DNA of 64,000 bases, from assembly GCF_002874965.1 (NCBI RefSeq), contig NZ_CP025624.1, forward strand, positions 2,914,001-2,978,000, written 5' to 3'. This document shows, one piece after another, positions 1-7,589 of the stretch. Numbering within the stretch: the stretch's first letter is position 1; every line of letters starts with the position of its first letter. The stretch is from Pseudomonas sp. NC02 (lineage in GTDB: Bacteria > Pseudomonadota > Gammaproteobacteria > Pseudomonadales > Pseudomonadaceae). The notes beneath the pieces are model-generated. The model worked only from the letters and a program-made list of their open reading frames with translations. It was not told the origin of the DNA and did not search any database. Made by a program: the position numbers and the translations under genes.

Positions 1-336
1 GGTTTGCGCGCATCGATCCAGCGCTTTGTCGACCAGCATCTGCACACCTTCCAGCATCCGGCAAATGCCCAGCGCCACGTTGCGCTGGGTACCATCGACT
101 TCGAAGGCCAGGTGAGCGGCGATGACATTGATCGACGCCAGGTCTTGCGAGGCATTGGCCAGCAAGGTTTCCGTGTCCAGGTCCGTACGCACGGTAAATA
201 ATCCATCGAACGGTAGCTCGGTGGGTTCAGGCGGTTGGGGTTGGGCGTCAGGTTTCAGATAGTGGTGAATGGCGCGGTAAGCGGCTTCTTGAAGCCGGTC
301 GGTATGCGGTGGGGGATTTGGGCTGTCTTTAATCAT
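1..336 (-). CDS. DUF6124 family protein (3' end outside window)
   Basis: The reading frame starts at the ATG at 336 and runs off the left edge, giving at least 112 residues beginning MIKDSPNPPPHTDRLQEAA. A proline-rich N-terminus is followed by a helical region with DGLFTVRTDLDTETLLANAS and a stretch on regular alternation of Ala and Leu (SQDLASINVIAAHLAFEVDG). This matches the small cytosolic DUF6124 proteins that are common and multicopy in Pseudomonas. Their function is unknown. A Shine-Dalgarno-like AAAGGAGC lies just upstream of the start. The upstream region holds a 9-bp inverted repeat (359-398). The family call is from remembered sequence pattern, so moderately sure. Confidence 0.7.
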   Translation of the reverse strand, partial: MIKDSPNPPPHTDRLQEAAYRAIHHYLKPDAQPQPPEPTELPFDGLFTVRTDLDTETLLANASQDLASINVIAAHLAFEVDGTQRNVALGICRMLEGVQMLVDKALDRCAQT

Positions 337-358
337 GGTGAAGCTCCTTTGTGAATGG

Positions 359-398
359 AGCTGCCACGATTCGCGGTCAAACGATTAGGGTGGCAGCT
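359..398. promoter_or_regulatory. Inverted repeat in the leader of the DUF6124 gene
   Basis: AGCTGCCAC (359-367) is the perfect reverse complement of GTGGCAGCT (390-398), separated by 22 bases, and lies 23-62 bases upstream of the DUF6124 start. It could be an operator or a stem in the leader RNA. The surrounding stretch 337-624 holds no convincing gene: its short open frames lack ribosome binding sites and family features. Confidence 0.45.
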
Positions 399-624
399 AT
401 ACGCGGGTTGACCGACCGGCCCAAAGAACAAAACCGGCATACCCGAAGGTATCCCGCGTACAGCTGCCGCGACACAATACATCAGGCGTAAAAAAAACGC
501 CCAAGATCGGTTTTGGCGCAGTTGTTCTATGGTTGCGGACGGTCAAATCCGGTCGCTGAATTGGCAGCGACTGCGGGAGGTTAGTCAGCCCGGGTCCGAC
601 CGACAACCTGAAACAGTTGTCGGA

Positions 625-715
625 AAAATCCGAGCATGTCTCCCTCAGTCAGAGACGGTCCATGTCGCACAATCGTGTGGTCCTGGCCACCGCCAAGTCG
701 GTGCTCCGGCTATTG
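625..715 (+). pseudogene. Truncated duplicate of the 5' end of the M24 peptidase gene
   Basis: Bases 625-645 and 646-705 match 824-844 and 884-943 with few mismatches, so the leader and first codons of the downstream M24 gene are present twice. The copy reads MSHNRVVLATAKSVL from an ATG at 662, against MLPNRVVQAAAKSVL in the intact gene. It then runs directly into the repeat at 719-821 and loses homology. The intact copy has 39 extra bases (845-883) in the leader. This is a relic, not a functional gene. Confidence 0.7.
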
Positions 716-718
716 ATC

Positions 719-821
719 GCTCCCACGCTCTGCGTGGGAGCGCTGCCCTGGACGCTCTGCGTCTGCCTTTGTGACGCGGAGCGTCACCGTAGGCATTCCC
801 ACGCGGAGCGTGGGAACGAGC
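719..821. repeat. Intergenic palindromic repeat pair (GCTCCCACGCTCTGCGTGGGAG type)
   Basis: Two related hairpins stand in inverted orientation: CTCCCACGCTCTGCGTGGGAG at the left and TTCCCACGCGGAGCGTGGGAA at the right, with an inner pair GACGCTCTGCGTC / GACGCGGAGCGTC. The whole element folds into a long imperfect palindrome. This motif recurs in Pseudomonas genomes as a REP-like family different from the others in this window. It sits between the truncated and intact copies of the M24 gene start. Confidence 0.75.
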
Positions 822-899
822 TTAAAATCCGAGTGCGTCTCCCTGTCGAGGAGAGTGCTGCTACCATCGACGCAATCCCTCATCAGTCAGAGACAATCC

Positions 900-1586
900 A
901 TGTTGCCTAATCGCGTGGTCCAGGCCGCCGCCAAGTCGGTGCTGCAGCAGCTCGTTACGCGGATCACGCCACAGTCCACCGAAGCCTCCATCGCCGAAAT
1001 GGCGACGCAGATGCTCGCGGATTCCGGCTATCCGCAGACCTGGTATTACGACTGCCCGGCCTTCGTATTGCTGGGTTCGCGCAGTGCGCTTTCGGTGTCG
1101 GGACGCGACTATCGGCCCAGTGATGAAGCCGTTGGTTTACACAATCTGATCACGGTGGATTTGAGCCCGAGAACAGGCAATGTGTGGGGCGACTGTGCCC
1201 GCTCTTTCTATGTGGAGGAGGGCGTGTGCCGGGCGGTGCCGGTGGGGGCCGAGTTCAGCAGGGGTTATGAAGTCGAGCACCTGCTACACGCGATGATGCG
1301 CACATTCGCCCGGCCTGAAACCACGTTCAACGATCTCCACGCGTTCGCCAATGACCTGATCGCATCCGAGGGTTTCGAGAACCTCGATTTCGCCGGCAAC
1401 GTCGGCCACAGCATCTGCGAGCAGCGTGACCAAAGGCTCTACATCGAGGCGGGCAATCATCGGCGCCTGGAGGAGGTGACGTGCTTTACCTTCGAGCCGC
1501 ATGCTCGCGAGCGAGGCGGTCGCTGGGGCTACAAGCATGAAAATATCTATTTCTTCAGTGATGAGGGAAAGGTCTGCGAGCTTTGA
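900..1586 (+). CDS. M24 family metallopeptidase-like protein
   Basis: A 228-residue protein starting MLPNRVVQAAAKSVLQQL. It carries the C-terminal pita-bread fold motifs of M24 peptidases (methionine aminopeptidase, Xaa-Pro peptidase, creatinase): VDLSPRTGNVWGDCARSF with the first metal aspartates, GHSICEQRD with the conserved His near residue 168, TFEPHARE with the metal Glu, and a final HENIYFF in place of the usual E-(N/D)-x-hydrophobic strand. It is a single-domain cytosolic member. Substrate unknown. The ATG at 900 has only a weak ribosome binding site. A frame extends upstream of the ATG into the duplicated leader and repeat, but that extension looks non-coding. An intrinsic terminator follows directly. 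Confidence 0.8.
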   Translation: MLPNRVVQAAAKSVLQQLVTRITPQSTEASIAEMATQMLADSGYPQTWYYDCPAFVLLGSRSALSVSGRDYRPSDEAVGLHNLITVDLSPRTGNVWGDCARSFYVEEGVCRAVPVGAEFSRGYEVEHLLHAMMRTFARPETTFNDLHAFANDLIASEGFENLDFAGNVGHSICEQRDQRLYIEAGNHRRLEEVTCFTFEPHARERGGRWGYKHENIYFFSDEGKVCEL

Positions 1587-1587
1587 C

Positions 1588-1631
1588 GAAGGCGCCGGTC
1601 TCCTGAGGACACGCGGCGCCTTCGGTTTTTT
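1588..1631 (+). terminator. Rho-independent terminator after the M24 gene
   Basis: GAAGGCGCC (1588-1596) pairs with GGCGCCTTC (1615-1623) and is followed by GG and six T (1626-1631). It begins two bases after the stop codon. Confidence 0.85.
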
Positions 1632-1655
1632 CGCGAGCAAGCTCGCTCCTACAGG
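1631..1655. repeat. Solitary REP half-element containing a stop codon
   Basis: On the minus strand this reads CTGTAGGAGCGAGCTTGCTC, a common Pseudomonas REP motif, here without the usual inverted partner. The TAG within it (1649-1651) is the stop codon of the flavoprotein gene on the minus strand. Confidence 0.6.
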
Positions 1656-2914
1656 GAGAGGCGATCCAGCAGGCTGTACCACGCCACGCCCGCGCCGATG
1701 TAGAAGCGTTGCAAGCCATGCAGTGGCAACCGCTGCAAAGGCGTTACCGGGTAAGCGAAGTCGGAGCGGCTGTCACACAGGCGCCCGGCCAATTGATGGC
1801 CGAGGCTGGTGCACAAGGCAATCCCGCGTCCGTTACAGCCCAATGCCAGGGTCAGGCCGGGTGCGGGCTCGTGGACGTGGGGCATAAAGTCCCGGGTGAT
1901 CGCGATCCGGCCCGCCCAGCGGTACTCGAAGTCCAGCTTGCCCAACTGGGGAAACAACAGTGCCAGCGAGCGCTCCAGGTGCGCAAAATCTGCGGGCCCG
2001 GTGGGATCTTCGAACAACCCGCGCCCGCCCATCAGCAGGCGGCCATGGGCATCCTTGCGAAAGTAAAGCAACAGGCGCTGTGCGGTTGAGACGGTTTCCT
2101 GCCCCGGCAAAATGCTCTCGGCCCCAGGCCCGCTCAAGGGCCGGGTGGCGACGATAAAACTGTTGGCCGCGAGCACACTCTGGGCCATGCCGGGCCACAA
2201 GTCGCCGCTGTAGCCGTTGGTGGCCAGTACCACTTGGCCGGCCGACACCTGCGCGCCGCTCGCGGTCTGCAACTTCCAGCCCGCGCCCGCCTGTTGCATC
2301 GCGGTCACTGCGCTCTGCCCATGAATGCGCACGCCCGCCGCCTGGGCTGCACGCACCAGGCCCCGAGCATAGGCCAAGGGTTGGATGGCGCCCGCGCGAC
2401 CGTCCAGCCAGCCACCGGCAAACGCCTGGCTGCCCATGCGGGCGGACACCGCGCCGGCATCCAGGCGCTGCACCGGCACCCCGCGACGTGCCCACTGTTC
2501 GGCCCGGGCGTGCAGGCCCGCCACGCCTTTTTCGGAATAGGAAACCTGCATCCAGCCCTTGCGTGTGGGCGCACAGTCGATGCCATGGCGCTCGATCAGG
2601 TTGAACACCAGGTCGGCAGAGTTGGACACGGTGTTGATCAGTGGCTCGGCGCGCTCGGCACCGTACATCTGCACCAGTTGATCCGGGTCGTATTTGAGTG
2701 TCGGGTTGACCTGCCCGCCATTGCGCCCGGACGCGCCCCAGCCGGGCTCGTTGGCCTCCAGCACGCACACGCTGACGCCGCGTTCCGCGAGGTGCAGCGC
2801 CGTGGACAAGCCGGTATACCCGGCGCCGACGATGGCCACGTCCACCTTCAATGACTCAGCCAACGCGGGTGTTTGCGGTGCAGCGGGCGCCGTCGCGGCC
2901 CAGAGTGACTTCAT
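1649..2914 (-). CDS. FAD-dependent amine/amino-acid oxidoreductase (OrdL/PuuB-like)
   Basis: A 421-residue DAO-fold flavoprotein. The N-terminal Rossmann motif [19 protein letters not shown] (near residue 28) binds FAD, followed by [17 protein letters not shown], the signature of glutamylputrescine oxidase and sarcosine-oxidase-like enzymes. [14 protein letters not shown] near the C-terminus contacts the flavin. The ATG at 2914 is chosen because it overlaps the stop of the ATPase gene (ATGA), so it is translationally coupled to the importer genes 3663-5107. The likely job is oxidising the imported amine or N-alkyl amino acid to an aldehyde or imine in the cytoplasm. Its stop codon lies inside a REP half-element. 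Exact substrate unknown. Confidence 0.85.
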   Translation of the reverse strand: MKSLWAATAPAAPQTPALAESLKVDVAIVGAGYTGLSTALHLAERGVSVCVLEANEPGWGASGRNGGQVNPTLKYDPDQLVQMYGAERAEPLINTVSNSADLVFNLIERHGIDCAPTRKGWMQVSYSEKGVAGLHARAEQWARRGVPVQRLDAGAVSARMGSQAFAGGWLDGRAGAIQPLAYARGLVRAAQAAGVRIHGQSAVTAMQQAGAGWKLQTASGAQVSAGQVVLATNGYSGDLWPGMAQSVLAANSFIVATRPLSGPGAESILPGQETVSTAQRLLLYFRKDAHGRLLMGGRGLFEDPTGPADFAHLERSLALLFPQLGKLDFEYRWAGRIAITRDFMPHVHEPAPGLTLALGCNGRGIALCTSLGHQLAGRLCDSRSDFAYPVTPLQRLPLHGLQRFYIGAGVAWYSLLDRLSL

Positions 2915-3663
2915 GACAAGCTCCGGGTATTGGCCGTCGGGTGCAGCACGCGGCGCAGGAAGTCCTGGGTGCGCGGTTGTTGCGGGTTGCCCAGCACCTG
3001 CTCGGCCGGCCCGCTCTCCACGATGTAGCCGCCGTGCAGGAAGCACACGCGGTCGGCCACTTCCCGGGCAAAGCCCATTTCGTGGGTCACCACGATCATG
3101 GTCATGCCTTCGTCGGCGAGGGTGCGCATGACCTCCAGCACATCGCCCACCAGTTCCGGGTCGAGGGCCGAAGTGGGTTCGTCGAACAACATCGCATCGG
3201 GTTTCATCGCCAGTGCGCGGGCGATGGCAACCCGCTGTTGCTGGCCGCCGGAGAGTTGTTCCGGGTAGGCATCGGCCTTGGCCGACAGGCCGACTTTATC
3301 CAGCAGCGCCAAGGCTTCTTCCCGGGCCTGTTGCAGCGGTTCGCCCTTGACGTACACCGGGCCTTCCATCACGTTTTCCAGCACGGTGCGATGGGGGAAC
3401 AGGTTGAAGCGCTGGAACACCATGCCCATGCGGCTGCGCAGGGCGTGTACGGTCTTGCTGCCACGTTGCACGGTTTCGCCGAACACGTTGATGGTGCCGC
3501 CGTCGTAGGCTTCCAGGGCGTTGATGCAGCGCAGCAAGGTGGATTTGCCCGAGCCGGACGGGCCGATCAGGCACACCACTTCGCCCTTGGCCACGTCCAG
3601 GTCGACGCCGTGCAGCACGCGATGGGTGCCGTAGTGCTTTTGCAGTTGGCGAATCTCGATCAT
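2911..3663 (-). CDS. Polar amino acid ABC transporter, ATP-binding protein
   Basis: 250 residues with every ATPase motif: Walker [10 protein letters not shown] (about residue 34), Q-loop, signature LSGGQQQR, Walker [14 protein letters not shown] and switch His in VVTHEMGFA. It has the typical size and sequence of GlnQ/HisP-type ATPases that drive family-3 solute importers at the inner membrane. Its start overlaps the permease stop by 4 bases and its stop overlaps the oxidoreductase start by 4 bases, so the four genes form one tight operon. Confidence 0.93.
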   Translation of the reverse strand: MIEIRQLQKHYGTHRVLHGVDLDVAKGEVVCLIGPSGSGKSTLLRCINALEAYDGGTINVFGETVQRGSKTVHALRSRMGMVFQRFNLFPHRTVLENVMEGPVYVKGEPLQQAREEALALLDKVGLSAKADAYPEQLSGGQQQRVAIARALAMKPDAMLFDEPTSALDPELVGDVLEVMRTLADEGMTMIVVTHEMGFAREVADRVCFLHGGYIVESGPAEQVLGNPQQPRTQDFLRRVLHPTANTRSLS

Positions 3664-4328
3664 GCTTTTTTCCTCCGGCCCAGGTGCTGTTCCATGCGGC
3701 GCAGGCCATACACCAGCGGCAGGCTCATCAGCAGGTAGAGCAGGGCGACCAGGGTGTAGACGGTCATGTTCTGGAAGGTGGACGAGGCGATCAGTTGGCC
3801 CTGGCGCGTCATCTCGGCCACGGTGATGGTCGACACCAGCGATGAGTCCTTGAGCATCATCACCAGGGTGTTGCCGTAGGGCGGCAAGGCGATGCGAAAC
3901 GCCTGGGGCAGGATTACCCGGCGCATCATCAGCACCGAGCGCATGCCCAGGGCTTCGGCGGCTTCACGCTGGCCCTGTTCGACGGCGATGATGCCGGTAC
4001 GGAAGTTCTCCGCCTGGTACGCCGAGTAGGCGATGCCCATGCCGATCACACCCGCCTGGAATGCACTGAGGTGCACGCCCATGTCCGGCAACACGAAGTA
4101 GATGTAGAACAGCTGCACGATGATCGGCAGGCCGCGAATCACATTGATCACGGTGCTCGCCGCCCACGACAGCGCCTTGATCGGCGACAGTTTGAGCAGC
4201 GCCAGCACCAGGCCGATCGCGCTGCTGAGCAGGAACGACAGCACGGTGATCTGGATCGTCACCCAGGCGCCTTGCAGCAGGATCGGCAGGAAGTCCTGGG
4301 CGTTTTGCAGGAATTCAGCCGGGTTCAT
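3660..4328 (-). CDS. Polar amino acid ABC transporter, permease protein
   Basis: 222 residues with about five hydrophobic segments and the HisM/GlnP type coupling motif [15 protein letters not shown] (near residue 138), which docks on the ATPase. The N-terminus [20 protein letters not shown] leads into the first membrane span. It probably acts as a homodimer because only one permease gene is present. It overlaps both neighbours by 4 bases. Confidence 0.92.
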   Translation of the reverse strand: MNPAEFLQNAQDFLPILLQGAWVTIQITVLSFLLSSAIGLVLALLKLSPIKALSWAASTVINVIRGLPIIVQLFYIYFVLPDMGVHLSAFQAGVIGMGIAYSAYQAENFRTGIIAVEQGQREAAEALGMRSVLMMRRVILPQAFRIALPPYGNTLVMMLKDSSLVSTITVAEMTRQGQLIASSTFQNMTVYTLVALLYLLMSLPLVYGLRRMEQHLGRRKKA

Positions 4329-5107
4329 GGCTGCACCTGGGCATCAAGCCCCCACTTCTTCAGGATCGCGTCCAGGGTGCCGTCGGCCTTGATGCTGGCG
4401 ATGGCCTGGTTCAGGCGTGCGAGGGTTTCGCTGTCGCCTTTGCGCACCACCAGGCACACCTCGCCGACGTTCACCGGCTTGTAGTCGGCGGCGAGCTTCA
4501 CGCCCTTGAACAGCTTCTGGCGGATCTGGTACGCCACCACCGGCTGGTCACCCACGGCGGCCTTGATGCGGCCCAGGCTCAGGTCGCGGACCATTTCGCC
4601 GATGGAGTCGTAGGTGCGGATTTCCTTGAAGATTCCCAGCTTGTTGAGCATGTCGTAGAAGATCGTGCCGGCTTGTACACCCACTACCTGGCCCTTCAAG
4701 GAGCTGAGGTCGGTATAGGTCGCGTTGTCGTCGGCACTCACGATCAGGCCTTCACCGTAGGCGTACACCGGCGCGCTGAAGTCCACCACCTGGGCACGCT
4801 CCGGGGTCTTGAGCATGCCGGCGGCGATGAAGTCGAGCTTGCCCGAGGTGAGGGACGGGATCAGCGCGGCAAAGTTGGTCTGCTCGATCTCGCTGGTGAA
4901 GCCACCGGCCTTGCCTACGGCATTGGCGACGTCGACCATCACGCCCTGGATGCTGTTGCTCTTGATGTCGAGGAAGGTGAACGGCGAACCGCTGGCCGTT
5001 GCACCGACTTTGTACGAGGCTGCACCGGCGGCGTGCACGGTGGCCACGCAAAAGGTGGCGCAAAGACCGAAGGCGAGGCGGCGAAACAAGGGCGAAAGAC
5101 TGTTCAT
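4325..5107 (-). CDS. Periplasmic amino-acid-type substrate-binding protein
   Basis: 260 residues. A signal peptide with RR near the N-terminus (FRRLAFGLCATFCVATVHAA) precedes the mature family-3 binding fold: YKVGATASGSPFTFLD, then FTSEIEQTNFAALIPSLTSG, the hinge, and VVGVQAGTIFYDMLN. It delivers the ligand to the permease encoded next. First gene of the operon 5107-1649, facing the IclR regulator across 215 bases. The ligand cannot be read from sequence; pairing with a flavin amine oxidase suggests an amine, opine-like or modified amino acid. Confidence 0.9.
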   Translation of the reverse strand: MNSLSPLFRRLAFGLCATFCVATVHAAGAASYKVGATASGSPFTFLDIKSNSIQGVMVDVANAVGKAGGFTSEIEQTNFAALIPSLTSGKLDFIAAGMLKTPERAQVVDFSAPVYAYGEGLIVSADDNATYTDLSSLKGQVVGVQAGTIFYDMLNKLGIFKEIRTYDSIGEMVRDLSLGRIKAAVGDQPVVAYQIRQKLFKGVKLAADYKPVNVGEVCLVVRKGDSETLARLNQAIASIKADGTLDAILKKWGLDAQVQP

Positions 5108-5322
5108 CGGGTTACTCCAGAAGGAAAACGGATCGTCAGTACCGCGAGCGGTTACCGAGCAAACCGCAAGCTCTGTGCCATTTCGATTAAATAAAATCGT
5201 TTTAAGCTATAGAAAATAGATAAAATGAACCGTTCGTATCGGTATGCGATTTTTAGTGGTCGAATTTCGCGATTTCGTGTAGAAATATTGCCACGCTTGA
5301 TCGACCTGACCGCGAGTTCGCC

Positions 5323-6102
5323 ATGTCCGAAGAACGCAACAGCTTGCACAACCAATCCCTGGAAAAAGGCCTGTCGGTGCTCAAGGCATTCAGCGCCCAG
5401 CGCCGCAGCATGAGCCTTGCAGAGGTGGCCGAGGCCGCCGGCATGACCAAAAGCTCGGCCCAGCGCATGGTGTTTACCCTCGAGAGCCTGGGTTACCTTC
5501 GGAAACACTCGCGCACCCGTCATTACCAACTCACACCACGGGTGCTGGAGTTGGGCTTCAGTTATCTGGATGCGCATTCGCTGATTGAAGTGGCCAACCC
5601 GTTCCTCTCGGAATTGACCCGCCTGACGGGAGAAACCTCGTGCCTGACCGAGCCTGCGGGTTACGACATGACGTATATCGCGCGGTTTGTCAGCTCGGGC
5701 TTCGTGCCGGTACACATGCCGATTGGCTCGCGGGTGCCGATGTATTGCACGGCGTCGGGGCGCGCGTATCTGAGTGCGTTGCCGCAGGATGAGGCGCTGG
5801 CATTGATCGAGCACAGCCAGCGGGTGGCGCACACCAGCCAGACGTTGACTGAGGTCGACAGGATCATGGAGTCGTTGCAGCAGGTGCGCGAGCAGGGCTA
5901 TGCGGTGAATGGCCAGGAACTGTTCCTGGGGGACATGACCATCGGCGCGCCGGTGCTGGGGGCGAACGGCCGGCCGGTGGCGGCGGTGCATGTGGTGGCG
6001 CCGACCAGTCGCTGGAGCCGGGCGGATGCAGAGAAGCAGTTGGCGCCGGCGTTGTTGCAGTGCTCAAGGGCGTTGAGCAATTCGGCCCGTAACCTGGAGT
6101 AA
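5323..6102 (+). CDS. IclR family transcriptional regulator
   Basis: 259 residues. The N-terminal winged helix (about residues 10-70: KGLSVLKAFSAQRRSMSLAE, then AGMTKSSAQRMVFTLESLGY) is followed by the IclR effector domain with TGETSCLTEPAGYDMTYIAR and GSRVPMYCTASGRAYLSAL. It is divergent from the importer-oxidase operon and probably regulates it together with its own gene. The AT-rich intergenic stretch 5190-5300 contains repeated ATTTCG/GAAAT words (for example CGAATTTCGCGATTTCG near 5259) that could be an operator, but I cannot define one with confidence. Confidence 0.9.
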   Translation: MSEERNSLHNQSLEKGLSVLKAFSAQRRSMSLAEVAEAAGMTKSSAQRMVFTLESLGYLRKHSRTRHYQLTPRVLELGFSYLDAHSLIEVANPFLSELTRLTGETSCLTEPAGYDMTYIARFVSSGFVPVHMPIGSRVPMYCTASGRAYLSALPQDEALALIEHSQRVAHTSQTLTEVDRIMESLQQVREQGYAVNGQELFLGDMTIGAPVLGANGRPVAAVHVVAPTSRWSRADAEKQLAPALLQCSRALSNSARNLE

Positions 6103-6130
6103 CCCGCTCTCAAGAACACAGCAAATCCAA

Positions 6131-6225
6131 AATGTGGGAGCGGGCTTGCTCGCGAATGCGGTGTATCAGTCGCCAGATGCAGTGACTGGCACACCGCATT
6201 CGCGAGCAAGCCCGCTCCCACATTT
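6131..6225. repeat. REPIN: inverted pair of GTGGGAGCGGGCTTGCTCGCGAA elements
   Basis: TGTGGGAGCGGGCTTGCTCG at the left and its inverted copy CGAGCAAGCCCGCTCCCACA at the right flank a variable spacer of about 45 bases. The same element recurs near 17.7, 43.3, 58.8 and 61.9 kb. Such REP doublets are mobilised in trans by RAYT proteins; no RAYT gene lies in this window. Confidence 0.9.
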
Positions 6226-6270
6226 TGATCTTCATTGTTCTTTGATATTTATGTGAGCCCCAACAAAAAA

Positions 6271-6295
6271 TGCGCCCCTGAGGGCGCATTTTTTT
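6271..6295 (-). terminator. Bidirectional rho-independent terminator
   Basis: TGCGCCC (6271-6277), loop CTGA, GGGCGCA (6282-6288), flanked by A6 on the left and T7 on the right, so it can work in both directions. It lies just past the stop of the carboxynorspermidine dehydrogenase-like gene (minus strand). Confidence 0.85.
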
Positions 6296-6315
6296 GTTCG
6301 GTCAACTATCGCCTG

Positions 6316-7560
6316 TCAGGCAATCGCATCCCAGGCACGGTCACCGTTCTCGTCTTTGATCCGAGTCGGCAAGCCCATCACGTCCAGCGCCTTCAGGAAC
6401 GGCTCAGCCGGCAGTTCCTCGACGTTGGCCATGTGCTTCACGTCCCACTCGCCACGGGCAACCAGCAGCGCTGCGGCTACCGGCGGTACGCCGGCGGTGT
6501 AGGAAATGCCCTGGCTGTCGGTCTCGGCGAAGGCTTCTTCGTGGCAGGCCACGTTGTAGATGAACAGCTCGCGTGGCTGGCCATCCTTGGTGCCCTTGAC
6601 CAGGTCGCCGATGCAGGTTTTGCCGGTGTAGCCAGGCGCCAGCGACGACGGGTCGGGCAGCACGGCCTTGACCAGTTTCAGCGGCACGACTTCCAGGCCT
6701 TCGGCGGTGGTGACCGGTTTTTCGGAGAGCAGGCCGAGGTTTTTCAGCACGGTGAACACGTTGATGTAGTGTTCGCCGAAGCTCATCCAGAAACGCACAT
6801 TGGGCACGTCGAGGTTTTTCGACAGCGAGTGCACTTCATCGTGGCCGGTCAGGTACAGGTTCTGCGAACCGACCACAGGCAGGTCGTCGGTGCGTTTGAC
6901 TTCGAACATGGTGTTGCTGGTCCACTGGCTGTTCTGCCAGCTCCACACCTGTCCGGTGAATTCGCGGAAGTTGATTTCCGGGTCGAAATTGGTGGCGAAA
7001 TATTTGCCATGAGAGCCGGCATTGACGTCGAGAATGTCGATCGAATCAATGCGGTCGAAATGCTTTTGTTGCGCCAGCGCTGCATAAGCGTTGACCACAC
7101 CCGGGTCGAAGCCCACGCCAAGGATGGCCGTGATGTTCTTCTGTTTGCACTCTTCCAGGTGGTTCCATTCGTAGTTGCCGTACCACGGCGGGGTCTCGCA
7201 GACCTTGCCCGGCTCTTCGTGGATGGCGGTGTCGAGGTACGCCACGCCGGTGTCGATGCAGGCACGCAATACCGACATGTTGAGGAACGCGGAACCGACG
7301 TTGATGACGATCTGCGATTCAGTCTCGCGGATCAGTGCCTTGGTCGCTTCCACGTCCAAAGCGTTCAGCGCGAAGGCCTGGATGTCGGCGGGTACCTTGA
7401 GGCTACCCTTGGCCTTGACGCTGTCGATGATGGCCTGGCATTTGGAGATGTTGCGCGACGCGATAGCAATACGACCTAGTTCGTCGTTGTGCTGCGCGCA
7501 CTTGTGGGCCACCACCTTGGCGACACCTCCTGCACCAATGATAAGAACGTTCTTTTTCAA
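6316..7560 (-). CDS. Carboxynorspermidine/carboxyspermidine dehydrogenase (saccharopine dehydrogenase family)
   Basis: 414 residues. The N-terminal Rossmann motif MKKNVLIIGAGGVAKVVAHK binds NAD(P)H, then IASRNISKCQAIIDS, INVGSAFLNMSVLRACIDTG and ILGVGFDPGVVNAYAALA, all typical of the family that reductively condenses aspartate semialdehyde with a diamine (putrescine or diaminopropane) to a carboxy-polyamine. It lies 29 bases downstream of the matching decarboxylase gene nspC, so the two steps are encoded together. This is the route that makes spermidine or norspermidine without S-adenosylmethionine. Length is usual for the family. Which diamine is used cannot be read from sequence. Confidence 0.85.
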   Translation of the reverse strand: MKKNVLIIGAGGVAKVVAHKCAQHNDELGRIAIASRNISKCQAIIDSVKAKGSLKVPADIQAFALNALDVEATKALIRETESQIVINVGSAFLNMSVLRACIDTGVAYLDTAIHEEPGKVCETPPWYGNYEWNHLEECKQKNITAILGVGFDPGVVNAYAALAQQKHFDRIDSIDILDVNAGSHGKYFATNFDPEINFREFTGQVWSWQNSQWTSNTMFEVKRTDDLPVVGSQNLYLTGHDEVHSLSKNLDVPNVRFWMSFGEHYINVFTVLKNLGLLSEKPVTTAEGLEVVPLKLVKAVLPDPSSLAPGYTGKTCIGDLVKGTKDGQPRELFIYNVACHEEAFAETDSQGISYTAGVPPVAAALLVARGEWDVKHMANVEELPAEPFLKALDVMGLPTRIKDENGDRAWDAIA

Positions 7561-7589
7561 TTGCTTTATCTCTCCTTTATCTGTCCGCT

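Noticed and set aside
529..774. Short frames between the DUF6124 and M24 genes
   Set aside because: No ribosome site or motif; the stretch consists of a duplicated leader and a repeat.
6235..7560. Long frame on the plus strand opposite the carboxynorspermidine dehydrogenase gene
   Set aside because: His- and Val-rich shadow of the coding frame with no ribosome binding site.
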